The position numbers and the translations under genes are program-made. Of a stretch of DNA of 64,000 bases, positions 49,730 through 59,648 are shown piece after piece. Origin of the DNA: an uncultured Synechococcaceae cyanobacterium (GTDB taxonomy: Bacteria > Cyanobacteriota > Cyanobacteriia > PCC-6307 > Cyanobiaceae); NCBI GenBank assembly GCA_902634405.1, contig CACPJY010000004.1, positions 1 through 64,000 of the forward strand. The letters are read 5' to 3'. Every line of letters starts with the position of its first letter. Within the stretch, counting starts at the first letter, position 1. The notes under the pieces were generated by a model. It was not told where the DNA came from and did not search any database. It worked only from the letters and a program-made list of their open reading frames with translations.

Positions 49730-50694
49730 ATCTAGAAAACCCCAAACAGTTATTTGCCGAAGGTGAAGGTGAATTACTCATTCTTTATTACACAAAACCT
49801 CTGCCAATGCGTTTAGATCGATGGCTAGTTAGTCAGCGTTCTGAACAGAGTCGTGCTCGTATTCAAAAATTTATTGAGGATGGATTTGTTCGTATTAATG
49901 GTGTAGTTGGTCGCGCTAAGACTCCATTGAGAAATGGGGATGAGGTTCACTTTTGGCTACCTCCTCCTGATCCATTGCCTTATCTTCAAGCTGAGCCAAT
50001 GGAATTAGACATCTTGTTTGAAGATGATGATTTAATTGTAATAAATAAATCGGCAGGTATGACTGTTCACCCTGCTCCAGGAAATCGGCGAGGAACTTTG
50101 ATAAATGGGCTCTTGCATCATTGCCCAAACTTGCCAGGAATTGGAGGTAAGCTCAGGCCTGGCATAGTTCACAGACTCGATAAAGACACAACAGGTTGCA
50201 TTGTTATTGCTAAGACACAAGAGGCTTTGGTTAAATTGCAATCGCAGATTCAAAAACGTATTGCATCAAGGAAATATGTTGCTTTGGTTCATGGGGTCCC
50301 TGACGGTGATCAAGGTCAGATCATCGGTCCAATAGGACGTCACCCTGTAGATAGAAAGAAGTATGCAGTAGTTAGTGATGACAAAGGTCGATATGCATGT
50401 ACTCACTGGAAATTGTTAGAAAGAATGGGGGATTATTCTCTTTTAACTTTTAAGCTAGATACAGGTAGAACACATCAGATACGCGTACATTGTTTACACA
50501 TTAACCACCCAATTGTTGGGGACCCTATATATAGTAGATGTAGGAAGCTACCTGTTGAGTTACCAGGTCAGGCTTTACATGCATGTGAGTTAGGGTTAAA
50601 CCACCCAATTACAAATAATCGAATTGTTTTTCAGGCACCACTTCCTAAACAGTTTAAACATCTGTTGAAAGTTGTTCGACTAAATGCAACTTGA
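49726..50694 (+). CDS. rluD: Ribosomal large-subunit pseudouridine synthase, RluA/RluD family
   Basis: Makes pseudouridine in 23S rRNA. The 322 residues contain an N-terminal S4 RNA-binding domain (RLDRWLVSQRSEQSRARIQKFI) and the catalytic domain with HRLDKDTTGCIVIAKT (catalytic Asp at about 151), and GRTHQIRVH. The RluD identity is by S4 plus motif resemblance; another RluA-family member is possible. The start is in an ATGA overlap with ylqF, and the end overlaps the opposing ABC gene by 15 nt. Confidence 0.93.
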   Translation: MNLENPKQLFAEGEGELLILYYTKPLPMRLDRWLVSQRSEQSRARIQKFIEDGFVRINGVVGRAKTPLRNGDEVHFWLPPPDPLPYLQAEPMELDILFEDDDLIVINKSAGMTVHPAPGNRRGTLINGLLHHCPNLPGIGGKLRPGIVHRLDKDTTGCIVIAKTQEALVKLQSQIQKRIASRKYVALVHGVPDGDQGQIIGPIGRHPVDRKKYAVVSDDKGRYACTHWKLLERMGDYSLLTFKLDTGRTHQIRVHCLHINHPIVGDPIYSRCRKLPVELPGQALHACELGLNHPITNNRIVFQAPLPKQFKHLLKVVRLNAT

Positions 50695-52302
50695 TGGATT
50701 TATTATTGGGAGCTTAGGACATGCTTTAACAAGTTTTTGCGTTATTGAGGCTTTAGGTGAACAAATAAGATTATTTGCTTGATTTTCTTCTACTATTTTA
50801 CCTTGATCAAGGACAATAATTCTATTGCAAAAACCTTTTGCTACTGATAGATCATGAGTAATAAATAGAATTGCAAGTCCAAGGTCACTTTGTAGTTTTT
50901 TTAGTAATATGAGAATCTCATGTTGGACTTCACAGTCCAACATGCTTACACTTTCATCGCAAATAAGTACTTTAGGCTTAAGCGAGATAGCTCTTGCAAT
51001 TGCAACTCTTTGCTGCTCTCCACCAGATAGTTCTTTTGGGAGGCGGTTCTCATATTTTTCAGAAGGTTTAAGACCTACTTTTCCCAATAATTCTCTAGCA
51101 ATTTCCCTTGACCTTGCTTTTGTTGCAAGATTATGAATCAGCAATGGATCTGCAATAGCTTCTCCAACTGGCATCTTTGGATTCAGGCAAGCCTGAGGGT
51201 CTTGAAAGACCATTTGGATATCTTTGCGGGCTTTAGTTAAGAATTTGCCTTGTCTATTAAGAATACTTCGCCCTTCTAATTTAATTTCACCACCTCTTGT
51301 TTTGGTTAGTCCAACTAGGGCTTTGCAGAGTGTGCTTTTGCCACAACCAGATGCACCTACGATCCCTAAGGTCTCTTTTGAAGATAGGCTGAAGCTGATT
51401 TCATTAATGGCTTTTATCCATTTAGAAGACCAAGGCCAACTGCCTAAAGAATGCCAACATCTTAGTTGGATTATTTCTAATAAGACATCATTTTTGCTCT
51501 CAGGAGCATGCTGCTCCTCTTTATCACGAGCAGCTTTAACCAGTCGCGTTCCTGTTAATGATTTCGGGAAGGTCAATATTTCTTGAATTTTTCCTTCTTC
51601 AACAATCCGTCCGTTATCAAGCACAGCAATCCTGTTGCACCAGCGTGCGGTCATTGCAAGATCATGACTAATAAGGAGTAATGCACTCCCAGTTTCTTTG
51701 CAAAGATTGCTGAGTTCACCCATGATTTGATTGGCGACTGCCATATCAAGACTTGTGGTTGGTTCGTCTGCAATTAGTAATGGTGGCTTTAGTGCAATTG
51801 CCAAACCAATTGCAAGCCTTTGTCTCATGCCACCGCTCAATTCATGTGGGTATGCATTAAAGCGATTTTCTCCAATTCCAATCCTCTCGAGGAGTTCTTT
51901 TGCTGTTTCCTGTTGCGATTGAATGCTGGCTTGTTTTTGATGACTTCGCAACGTGTCAACTATGTGTTCTCCTGCATTCATTAGAGGGTTTAGCCTACTC
52001 ATCGGATCTTGAAAAATCAGTCCAACCCCTTCTCCCCGAAGCTTCCTCAGGCCTTCCCTACTTAATAGTCTCGGATCTTTACCTTGTAGTAAGACTTCCC
52101 CCCTAGTCACAGTCCCTTCAGGTAGAAGCTGAAGGATAACCTTTGCCAACGTGCTTTTCCCACAGCCAGAAGGGCCTACCAAGGCAAGGGATTCTCCTGA
52201 TTGAATTTCTAGAGTTATATCCTCTAATGCCCACCCTCTACTTTTCGGGTAGGACATTCCGAAGTGTTTTATTTTAAGAATTTGCCCTGAGGAAATGGGC
52301 AT
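50680..52302 (-). CDS. ABC transporter with two ATP-binding domains (oligopeptide/dipeptide type)
   Basis: Two ATPase modules in one 540-residue chain, as in YejF-like importers. The first has GPSGCGKST (about 41-49), LSGGMRQRL and LIADEPTTSLDM; the second GASGCGKST, LSGGEQQRV and LICDESVSMLD. The features (Gly-rich loop, and spacer QxRLVKAARD after the first module) fit Dpp/Opp ATPases. No permease or binding protein is adjacent, so the partner is encoded elsewhere. The 3' end overlaps rluD. Confidence 0.9.
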   Translation of the reverse strand: MPISSGQILKIKHFGMSYPKSRGWALEDITLEIQSGESLALVGPSGCGKSTLAKVILQLLPEGTVTRGEVLLQGKDPRLLSREGLRKLRGEGVGLIFQDPMSRLNPLMNAGEHIVDTLRSHQKQASIQSQQETAKELLERIGIGENRFNAYPHELSGGMRQRLAIGLAIALKPPLLIADEPTTSLDMAVANQIMGELSNLCKETGSALLLISHDLAMTARWCNRIAVLDNGRIVEEGKIQEILTFPKSLTGTRLVKAARDKEEQHAPESKNDVLLEIIQLRCWHSLGSWPWSSKWIKAINEISFSLSSKETLGIVGASGCGKSTLCKALVGLTKTRGGEIKLEGRSILNRQGKFLTKARKDIQMVFQDPQACLNPKMPVGEAIADPLLIHNLATKARSREIARELLGKVGLKPSEKYENRLPKELSGGEQQRVAIARAISLKPKVLICDESVSMLDCEVQHEILILLKKLQSDLGLAILFITHDLSVAKGFCNRIIVLDQGKIVEENQANNLICSPKASITQKLVKACPKLPIINPSSCI

Positions 52303-52356
52303 TTTACTAGCAATGATTCTTAAGTCTGAATACCATGGAAGAGTCCGCCTAGACGG

Positions 52357-54687
52357 ATGCTTAATGCCAGCTCTATCTCTAATTCTATACAGACTGAAAA
52401 GGTCTGTGGATCAGATTCTGGCGTCGACATAGAACTTGGCCCAAACTCCCTCCGAGGAGTGACTGACTATGGAATTAATTTACCTGAATGGCTTTGCAAA
52501 TGCATTGAGGAGATTCCGCCAGCTTTAGGTCAGAATTGTCCAATGCATCCAGATGCTTTGCTGGCTAGTGCATTTGATTTGGCTTATCAGCTTCATGATG
52601 GACAGTATCGAGCCAGTGGAGATCCATATATTGTTCACCCTGTCGCGGTTGCTGATCTTTTACGAGAGATTGGCGCTAGCTCTACGGTTATTGCAGCCGG
52701 TTTTTTGCATGATGTTGTAGAGGATACTGATGTAACTCCTGAACAATTAGAAGGATATTTCGGTAGAGAAGTTCGAGTGTTGGTTGAAGGTGTTACCAAG
52801 CTAGGTGGAATTCATTTTACAAATCGCACTGAGGCTCAAGCAGAGAACCTTCGCAAGATGTTCTTAGCGATGGCTAGTGATATCAGAGTTGTTCTTGTGA
52901 AGTTGGCCGATAGGCTGCACAATATGAGAACACTAGGTTCTTTGCAAACAGATAAGCAGCAACGTATTGCTAGGGAAACACGAGAAATATATGCGCCATT
53001 AGCTAATCGGTTAGGGATTGGTCGATTCAAGTGGGAACTTGAGGATTTAGCATTCAAACTTCTTGAAGCAGATGCGTTCCGAGAAATTCAACAACAGGTT
53101 TCTGTTAAGCGTAGTGAAAGAGAAGAAAGACTAGATACAACGGTCAGATTGTTGGTGGATCGATTGAAGTCAGTTGGGCTAGAAAGTTGCGAAGTAACAG
53201 GAAGACCAAAGCATCTTTACGGTATCTGGAGCAAGATGCAGAGGCAGCAAAAGGTCTTTCATGAAATCTTTGATGTTGCAGCCTTGCGAATAATCACCCC
53301 AAGTGTCGAAACCTGTTATAGAGCTTTGGCAGTAGTTCACGATACTTTTCGACCTATCCCTGGACGTTTTAAGGATTACATAGGCCTCCCCAAGCCAAAT
53401 GGTTATCAGTCATTGCATACAGCTGTAATTGGCCGACATCGACCAATTGAAGTCCAAATTCGGACTCCAGAGATGCATCGCGTTGCAGAATTTGGGATTG
53501 CAGCACATTGGAAATATAAGGAAGGTGGATCACCAGCGGCTGGAGATACTGAACGCTTTAATTGGCTTAGGCAACTTGTAGAATGGCAACAAGAAGGAGG
53601 TAATGATGACCATAATGACTATCTAGCTTCGATCAAGGAGGATTTATTCGACGAAGAGGTTTTTGTCTTTACTCCAAAAGGTGATGTGGTTGGACTCAGG
53701 AAAGGTTCAACTGCTGTAGACTTTGCATATAGGATTCATTCTGAAGTCGGGAATCATTGTCATGGGACAAGAATCAATGATCGACTTTGCCCGCTGTCTA
53801 CTCGATTAGAGAATGGAGATTTCATTAATATATTGACCAGTAAAACGGCTCACCCCAGCTTGGATTGGCTCAATTTTGTTGTAACACCAACGGCTAGAAA
53901 TCGCATACGACAATGGTTCAAGAGGAGTCACCGTGATGAAACGATTCAGAGAGGAAAAGAATTACTAGAAAAGGAGTTAGGGCGAAATGGTTTTGAAGCT
54001 CTATTGGCTAGTGATGCAATGGCTAAGGTTTCTGAAAGATGTAATTTGCAATCTACAAATGACTTACTTGCTGCTCTTGGATTTGGTGCAGTCACTTTAC
54101 AACAAGTGTTAAACAGATTACGTGAAGAGATTCGACTAAGTACTATTACTCCAACTGAGCCAGTAAGTAATCAGCAAGTAGCACAACAATTAGTTGCTCA
54201 AGCTGATGCGGCTCCAGCTAAACCATTCTCAAGGGCCCGAGTATCGATCATAGGTATTGAGGGTCTTGAATATCGCTTAGGAGCCTGTTGCAGCCCTCTT
54301 CCAGGCGAGCCTATCATTGGTGCTGTTGCTTTAGGTAATCATGGCATCACTATTCATCGACAAAATTGTGTGAATATTGAGCCAATCCCTACTCAGCGAC
54401 GATTACCAGTGCATTGGAATCCTAGTATTTCAGATGAAGAGGAAAGATTCCCTGTCCAATTACGAATAGAAGTGATTGACCGTGTTGGTATTCTCAAAGA
54501 TATTTTGATGCGTCTTTCTGATAGTGCTATCAATGTTAGTGATGCCCGTGTAAAGACTGCTTATGGAAAACCTGCATGTATTGATTTAAGGGTAGAGTTG
54601 TTTAGTGCAGAGCAGCTGGCTACAACGATTTCACAAATCAAATCAATTGCTGATGTTTTAAATATTGCTCGAACAGGTTTAGGTTAG
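52357..54687 (+). CDS. spoT: Bifunctional (p)ppGpp synthase/hydrolase (Rel/SpoT family)
   Basis: Stringent response enzyme, 776 residues. The hydrolase HD domain is intact: HDVVEDTD at about 118-125 with an earlier YIVHPVAVADLL. The synthetase domain has GRFKDYIGLPKPNGYQSLHT. A TGS domain (VFVFTPKGDVVGLRKGSTAV) and a C-terminal ACT domain (VQLRIEVIDRVGILKDILM) follow, with a Cys-containing YRLGACCSPLPGE segment. Both catalytic halves look complete. It is divergent from the ABC gene with 54 nt between. Confidence 0.96.
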   Translation: MLNASSISNSIQTEKVCGSDSGVDIELGPNSLRGVTDYGINLPEWLCKCIEEIPPALGQNCPMHPDALLASAFDLAYQLHDGQYRASGDPYIVHPVAVADLLREIGASSTVIAAGFLHDVVEDTDVTPEQLEGYFGREVRVLVEGVTKLGGIHFTNRTEAQAENLRKMFLAMASDIRVVLVKLADRLHNMRTLGSLQTDKQQRIARETREIYAPLANRLGIGRFKWELEDLAFKLLEADAFREIQQQVSVKRSEREERLDTTVRLLVDRLKSVGLESCEVTGRPKHLYGIWSKMQRQQKVFHEIFDVAALRIITPSVETCYRALAVVHDTFRPIPGRFKDYIGLPKPNGYQSLHTAVIGRHRPIEVQIRTPEMHRVAEFGIAAHWKYKEGGSPAAGDTERFNWLRQLVEWQQEGGNDDHNDYLASIKEDLFDEEVFVFTPKGDVVGLRKGSTAVDFAYRIHSEVGNHCHGTRINDRLCPLSTRLENGDFINILTSKTAHPSLDWLNFVVTPTARNRIRQWFKRSHRDETIQRGKELLEKELGRNGFEALLASDAMAKVSERCNLQSTNDLLAALGFGAVTLQQVLNRLREEIRLSTITPTEPVSNQQVAQQLVAQADAAPAKPFSRARVSIIGIEGLEYRLGACCSPLPGEPIIGAVALGNHGITIHRQNCVNIEPIPTQRRLPVHWNPSISDEEERFPVQLRIEVIDRVGILKDILMRLSDSAINVSDARVKTAYGKPACIDLRVELFSAEQLATTISQIKSIADVLNIARTGLG

Positions 54688-54859
54688 TGGGGCTTGTTTT
54701 TTCTGATTAATTCATTTTAAAGATGTTTATTCTTGCCTTTAATTTTTATTGTAAATTCTAGTTGAGATTGTCCAAAACTTGAGACACCTATGATATTGAT
54801 AATATGGACTTGCTTGAGAATTGGCTATATAAAGTTTTCATGGATTACCCAATAAGTGA

Positions 54860-55366
54860 TTACTCTAATAAGTCTCTTGAAATATCTCTCATTTGGAAAA
54901 TTTGATTTAACTTCTTTCTATTTAATATTTTTTTGAGAAGTAGGTAGTACATAACCCCTACTGTAATCCCTAGTAAAGATCCAACTATGGTTGACCCTAA
55001 GAGGATTCGTATAGATATTTCCCATCCATTTCCCCATAGGCTTGAATTCATTCTTTGACCGTAGCTAGATAGATCGGTGTTGATTTTCAACACTCCAAAC
55101 CCTATTTGATAGTTGAACCAGTAAAGAGGTAAATAAGTGAATGGATTGCTTACCCATGTACCTATTGCTGCGAGTATGCGATTACCACGTAGAAGACTGG
55201 CAAAACATATCCCTAGCAATGTTTGAAATCCAAATAATGGGAAGCATCCCCAAAAGATGCCTGCTGCGAGCCCTTTTGCTTGATTGGCAGGTGTACCTTG
55301 TTGAGATACAAGCCAGGAAACTCCTTTACGAAACTTCTGTACAAGAATCTTGATGCTTTTGATCAT
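54860..55366 (-). CDS. DUF2062 membrane protein
   Basis: The start is the ATG at 55366 (MIKSIKIL); another ATG lies at 55372. The 168 residues show the DUF2062 pattern: basic N-terminus, then GTPANQAKGLAAGIFWGCFPLFGFQTLLG, NRILAAIGTWVSNPFT and a C-terminal membrane segment (GSTIVGSLLGITVGVMYYLLL). Its role is unknown; proteins of this family sit in the inner membrane. It is divergent from mnmE. Confidence 0.85.
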   Translation of the reverse strand: MIKSIKILVQKFRKGVSWLVSQQGTPANQAKGLAAGIFWGCFPLFGFQTLLGICFASLLRGNRILAAIGTWVSNPFTYLPLYWFNYQIGFGVLKINTDLSSYGQRMNSSLWGNGWEISIRILLGSTIVGSLLGITVGVMYYLLLKKILNRKKLNQIFQMRDISRDLLE

Positions 55367-55444
55367 GGACACAATTAGGCTTTTTCGAGTGTCGATGGAT
55401 CAACTCCTTTTCGATAGTAGTGAATACTTGGAGGAACTTTGCTG

Positions 55445-56839
55445 ATGTCATTGCTTTTAGATAAGGGAGAGACTATTGCGGCTGTTGCCACGGCGGTAGC
55501 TCCTGGTGAAGGGGGCATTGCAATTATTCGGATTTCTGGCGAGTCTGCAGAGGAGGTTGGCCGTGCCTTGGTTGTCGTCCCAGGTAATCAAGACTGGGAG
55601 AGCCATCGTGTTCTTTATGGCCATGTCCTTGATGAGACAGGAAAGGAGCACATCGATGAGGTTTTGTTATTGATAATGAAGGCCCCAAGGAGTTTTACAG
55701 GTGAAGATGTTGTTGAGATTCATTGCCATGGTGGCTTAATTGTTGTGCAACGAGTGCTTGAGAGAGTTTTGGAATATCCAGGGATTAGAAGAGCGTTACC
55801 AGGTGAATTTACTCAGCGAGCAGTTCTGAATGGTCGTCTTGATTTAACTAGAGCTGAGTCAATTAGTGAGCTCGTTGCTGCTCGTAGTCGTAGAGCTGCC
55901 CAACTTGCAATGGCTGGGCTTGATGGAGGTATTCAAAGCATAATTACTTCTTTGCGGGAGCGATTATTAGATCAGTTAACTGAGCTTGATGCGCGAGTAG
56001 ATTTCGAAGAGGATTTACCTCCCCTTGATAAGAATGCTCTGCTGAATGAAATATTTGCTGTTCAAAATGAACTACAAGCTTTGATTACTCAAGCAGACAG
56101 GGGTGCGCTCTTTCGTCAAGGTTTAAGAGTTGCTCTGGTTGGCCGTCCAAATGTTGGAAAAAGCTCGCTGCTGAATCTTCTTTGTCATCATGAAAGAGCC
56201 ATTGTTACTGACTGCCCTGGAACCACTAGGGATCTTTTGGAATTTGAAATAGTGTTAGAAGGTGTGCCAATTACTCTGCTTGATACGGCTGGGATTCGAA
56301 CGGCAGAAGATAAAGTGGAAAAGTTAGGAATTGACCGAAGTTATCAAGCATTATTAACTGCTGATGTGGTAGTACTCGTTTTTGATCTTATGGTTGGCTG
56401 GACATACGATGATCAAAAATTATTCAACTTAATTCCTTCAGAGGTTCCTAAAGTTATAGTTGGTAATAAGGTTGATATTCAATCTACGAAGTTATCTAAT
56501 GGTGTGAAAAATCCTATTAGGGAATTTGACTCTTGCGTGAGAGTTAGTGCTCTTACTGGACAAGGAGAAAAGCTTTTGATTGATGAATTATTAAATTCAT
56601 GCGGAGCCACAGATACCCAAGCAATTGTAGTTGCTTTAAATCAACGTCAGACTGATTTAGCATTTTCAGCGGTGGCTGCTTTAGAGCATCTAAAGCAAGT
56701 CGATAAGGAAGAGCTGCCCTGGGATTTTTGGACGATTGATATAAGGCAAGCAATCTATAGTTTGGGAGAAATTACTGGTGAAGAGATTACCGAGAAATTA
56801 TTAGATAGGATTTTTTCGCGTTTTTGTATTGGGAAGTAG
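55445..56839 (+). CDS. mnmE: tRNA modification GTPase MnmE
   Basis: Works with MnmG to modify the wobble uridine of tRNAs. The ATG at 55445 is used; a TTG at 55439 is also in frame. The 464-residue product has the N-terminal folate-binding domain (TIAAVATAVAPGEGGIAIIR), the G domain with GRPNVGKSSLLN near residue 232, DTAGIR (G3) and the C-terminal CIGK motif that ends the protein, so the enzyme is complete. The nadC gene overlaps it by 11 nt. Confidence 0.97.
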   Translation: MSLLLDKGETIAAVATAVAPGEGGIAIIRISGESAEEVGRALVVVPGNQDWESHRVLYGHVLDETGKEHIDEVLLLIMKAPRSFTGEDVVEIHCHGGLIVVQRVLERVLEYPGIRRALPGEFTQRAVLNGRLDLTRAESISELVAARSRRAAQLAMAGLDGGIQSIITSLRERLLDQLTELDARVDFEEDLPPLDKNALLNEIFAVQNELQALITQADRGALFRQGLRVALVGRPNVGKSSLLNLLCHHERAIVTDCPGTTRDLLEFEIVLEGVPITLLDTAGIRTAEDKVEKLGIDRSYQALLTADVVVLVFDLMVGWTYDDQKLFNLIPSEVPKVIVGNKVDIQSTKLSNGVKNPIREFDSCVRVSALTGQGEKLLIDELLNSCGATDTQAIVVALNQRQTDLAFSAVAALEHLKQVDKEELPWDFWTIDIRQAIYSLGEITGEEITEKLLDRIFSRFCIGK

Positions 56840-57770
56840 GAACTGTTTAGTGTGTATTCTAAGAACCTTCTTCAACTCAAACATTTCGTTTTTAGATTTG
56901 GATTTTTTAGCTCCTTCACTTGATCGTTTTTTGGACGATTGGCTTAATGAGGACCTAGGAAGGGGTGATCTAACTAGGTATGCTTTCGATAACTCAGTAG
57001 TTTCTGGACATTGGGTTGCTAAGCAATCAGGAATTTTTTGTGGGGGCCCGCTGGTTAAGCGACTATTTACACGCTTGAACCAATCTGTTTCTGTAAGACT
57101 ACTCATTGAGGATGGGGATAATCTGGTCGCTGGTACAAGACTTCTTAATGTTCAGGGACCTGCCTCTGTTCTTGTCGCAGTTGAACGAACAGCATTAAAT
57201 CTTGCAATGCATTTATCTGGGATTGCAACTTTAACCGCAAAATTGGTTTTTGAATTAGAGGGGACAGGAGTTAGGCTTGCTGATACACGCAAAACAACTC
57301 CAGGACTTCGATTGTTTGAAAAATATGCTGTGCGATGCGGTGGCGGAATTAATCATCGTTTAGGGTTGGATGATGCTGCGATGTTGAAGGAAAATCATTT
57401 GGCATGGACAACAGATATTTGTAGTGCAGTTTTGGCAATTAGAAATTCTGCACCTTGGCCATCTAAAGTCATTGTTGAGGCTGAGACTAAAGAGCAGGCA
57501 GAAAAGGCTGTTCTTGCAGGTGCAGATGGAGTTTTATTGGATGAATTTCCTGTAAGTGTCCTTCATGATTTAGTACCTCGATTGAGGGATTTAGCTCCTC
57601 AGGCAGTAGACCTTGGTGGTATGGGTCGTGTTGTTTTGGAAGCATCTGGTGTGGACCCCTCAAAGTTAAAGGCCTATGCATCTACAGGGATTGACGTGAT
57701 TTCTACTAGCGCTCCTATTACAACTAGTTCATGGCTGGATTTCAGCATGCGCTTTGACAGATTGGTTTGA
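56829..57770 (+). CDS. nadC: Nicotinate-nucleotide pyrophosphorylase (carboxylating)
   Basis: Converts quinolinate to nicotinate mononucleotide in NAD synthesis. The 313-residue frame starts from a TTG overlapping mnmE; a GTG at 56850 is an alternative. The core has LDDWLNEDLGRGDLT, RLADTRKTTPGLR and KENHLAW marks and the C-terminal GADGVLLDEF barrel. The N-terminal ~25 residues are poorly supported, so the true start is uncertain. Confidence 0.93.
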   Translation: MGSRNCLVCILRTFFNSNISFLDLDFLAPSLDRFLDDWLNEDLGRGDLTRYAFDNSVVSGHWVAKQSGIFCGGPLVKRLFTRLNQSVSVRLLIEDGDNLVAGTRLLNVQGPASVLVAVERTALNLAMHLSGIATLTAKLVFELEGTGVRLADTRKTTPGLRLFEKYAVRCGGGINHRLGLDDAAMLKENHLAWTTDICSAVLAIRNSAPWPSKVIVEAETKEQAEKAVLAGADGVLLDEFPVSVLHDLVPRLRDLAPQAVDLGGMGRVVLEASGVDPSKLKAYASTGIDVISTSAPITTSSWLDFSMRFDRLV

Positions 57771-57836
57771 TCTCTTATGTTTTTTTTATTAGCTATGAAC
57801 CAGTTGCTAATCACTTATGAATGATTTGTTGTTTTT

Positions 57837-59648
57837 ATGTTGTCTGTTTTTTTGAGAATCAAAAAACATCTTGAGGTAGCCCTTGAGCATTCATTCCCAG
57901 ATGCTTCTGAGTTAGCTTGTTCATCAGGTTCACTCTTAGACCCTCAGCTTGCCAGAGCAAGTAAGCCAGAATTTGGTGACTTTCAAGTAAATGGGGCGTT
58001 GAGTTTATCAAAAGTTATTCAGAAGCCTCCTCGTGATATAGCAAATGCAATTGTTGAGAGCTTGATGCAAGATACATCTTTTGTTGAACTTTGCGAGAAA
58101 CCTCAAATAGCTGGACCTGGTTTTATCAATATTAGGCTGAGATCGAATTCCTTAATTAAGGAGATCTTTAATCGTCTGAACGACCCTCGTCTGTCTGTGC
58201 CTTCGATAGAAGGGAGTCAACTTCCTAAGGGATTAGCATCTGTTGTAGTTGATTTCTCTAGTCCAAATATTGCTAAAGAAATGCATGTTGGACATTTGCG
58301 GTCCACAATTATTGGAGATGCTTTATCGAGAGTTTTTGAGTTTCGAGGATATAGAGTTTTACGTATTAATCATATAGGAGATTGGGGAACTCAGTTTGGG
58401 ATGCTTATTACGCATCTTAAGGAGGTTGCCCCAGAAGCATTAAAGAAGCCAGATGTAGTCAACTTGGGAGATCTAGTGGCTTTTTATCGTAGTGCCAAGA
58501 AACGTTTTGATCAAGATGATGATTTCCAACATACTTCTAGAGAACAGGTTGTGAAATTGCAGCAAGGTGATCCGCTTTCTTTAAAGGCTTGGAACCTAAT
58601 TTGTGATCAGTCTCGTTATGAATTTCAGAAAATTTATGACAGACTCGATATCACACTTATAGAGCGAGGTGAGTCTTTCTATAACCCCTACCTTAAAGGA
58701 GTTATAAATGCTTTGGAAGACTCTAAGTTGTTAGTGGTTGATGATGGTGCGAAGTGTGTTTTCCTTGAGGATGTAGTCGGTAAAGATGGGCAGCCTTTAC
58801 CTGTGATTGTTCAGAAGAATGATGGTGGTTTTAATTACGCAACTACTGACTTAGCTGCTATTCGATATCGATTTACCCCTTCTCCTGATGGTGATGGGGC
58901 AAATCGGGTTATTTATGTGACCGATGCAGGACAAGCCAACCATTTTAAAGGGGTATTCCAGGTTGCTAGGCGTGCGAATTGGATACCTAATGGAGCACGA
59001 CTTGAGCACGTACCCTTTGGTTTGGTTCATGGTGAAGATGGAAAGAAATTAAAAACGCGAGCGGGAGAGACAGTACGCTTGAAAGATTTATTGGATGAAG
59101 CTGTTGCAAGAGCTAAAGCTGACTTGCTGCGACGGATTCAGAATGAAGGAAGAGTTGAGGATGAATCATTTGTAGAAAATGTTTCAAAAACGGTTGGACT
59201 TGCTGCTGTTAAATATGCTGACTTAAGTCAAAATAGGCTTACAAACTATCAATTTAGTTTTGATCGAATGCTTTCTTTGCAGGGGAATACAGCTCCTTAC
59301 CTACTGTATGCAATCGTTCGTATAGCTGGGATCTCTAGAAAAGGTGGTGATATGAATATGGAGGTTAAAGATTTAAAATTTAGTAATGCTCAGGAGTGGG
59401 CCTTGATTAGAGAATTGTTGAGGTTCGATGAAGTAGTTGTCGCAGTAGAAGAGGAACTCTTGCCTAACCGTCTTTGTACTTACTTGTTTGAATTAAGTCA
59501 GGTGTTTAATCGTTTTTATGATCAAGTCCCGGTACTCAAGGCCGAGCAATCTACTCTTGCTTCACGACTTGCTCTTTGTCGACTTACAGCAGATACTCTG
59601 CAATTAGGTTTAAGGCTTTTGGGTATACCTACTTTGGAGCGTATGTAA
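57837..59648 (+). CDS. argS: Arginyl-tRNA synthetase
   Basis: Charges tRNA-Arg. The 603 residues have the HIGH motif as HVGHLRST (after NIAKEM), the N-terminal Add1 domain (about 1-120), and in place of KMSKS the sequence [11 protein letters not shown] seen in many ArgRS, with a C-terminal anticodon-binding helical domain. It is preceded by a 66-nt gap after nadC. The stop overlaps the next ATG. Confidence 0.97.
   Translation: MLSVFLRIKKHLEVALEHSFPDASELACSSGSLLDPQLARASKPEFGDFQVNGALSLSKVIQKPPRDIANAIVESLMQDTSFVELCEKPQIAGPGFINIRLRSNSLIKEIFNRLNDPRLSVPSIEGSQLPKGLASVVVDFSSPNIAKEMHVGHLRSTIIGDALSRVFEFRGYRVLRINHIGDWGTQFGMLITHLKEVAPEALKKPDVVNLGDLVAFYRSAKKRFDQDDDFQHTSREQVVKLQQGDPLSLKAWNLICDQSRYEFQKIYDRLDITLIERGESFYNPYLKGVINALEDSKLLVVDDGAKCVFLEDVVGKDGQPLPVIVQKNDGGFNYATTDLAAIRYRFTPSPDGDGANRVIYVTDAGQANHFKGVFQVARRANWIPNGARLEHVPFGLVHGEDGKKLKTRAGETVRLKDLLDEAVARAKADLLRRIQNEGRVEDESFVENVSKTVGLAAVKYADLSQNRLTNYQFSFDRMLSLQGNTAPYLLYAIVRIAGISRKGGDMNMEVKDLKFSNAQEWALIRELLRFDEVVVAVEEELLPNRLCTYLFELSQVFNRFYDQVPVLKAEQSTLASRLALCRLTADTLQLGLRLLGIPTLERM

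Noticed and set aside
56801-57106. 101-residue minus-strand ORF across the mnmE-nadC junction
   Set aside because: It covers the ends of two clear genes on the other strand and looks like random basic sequence.
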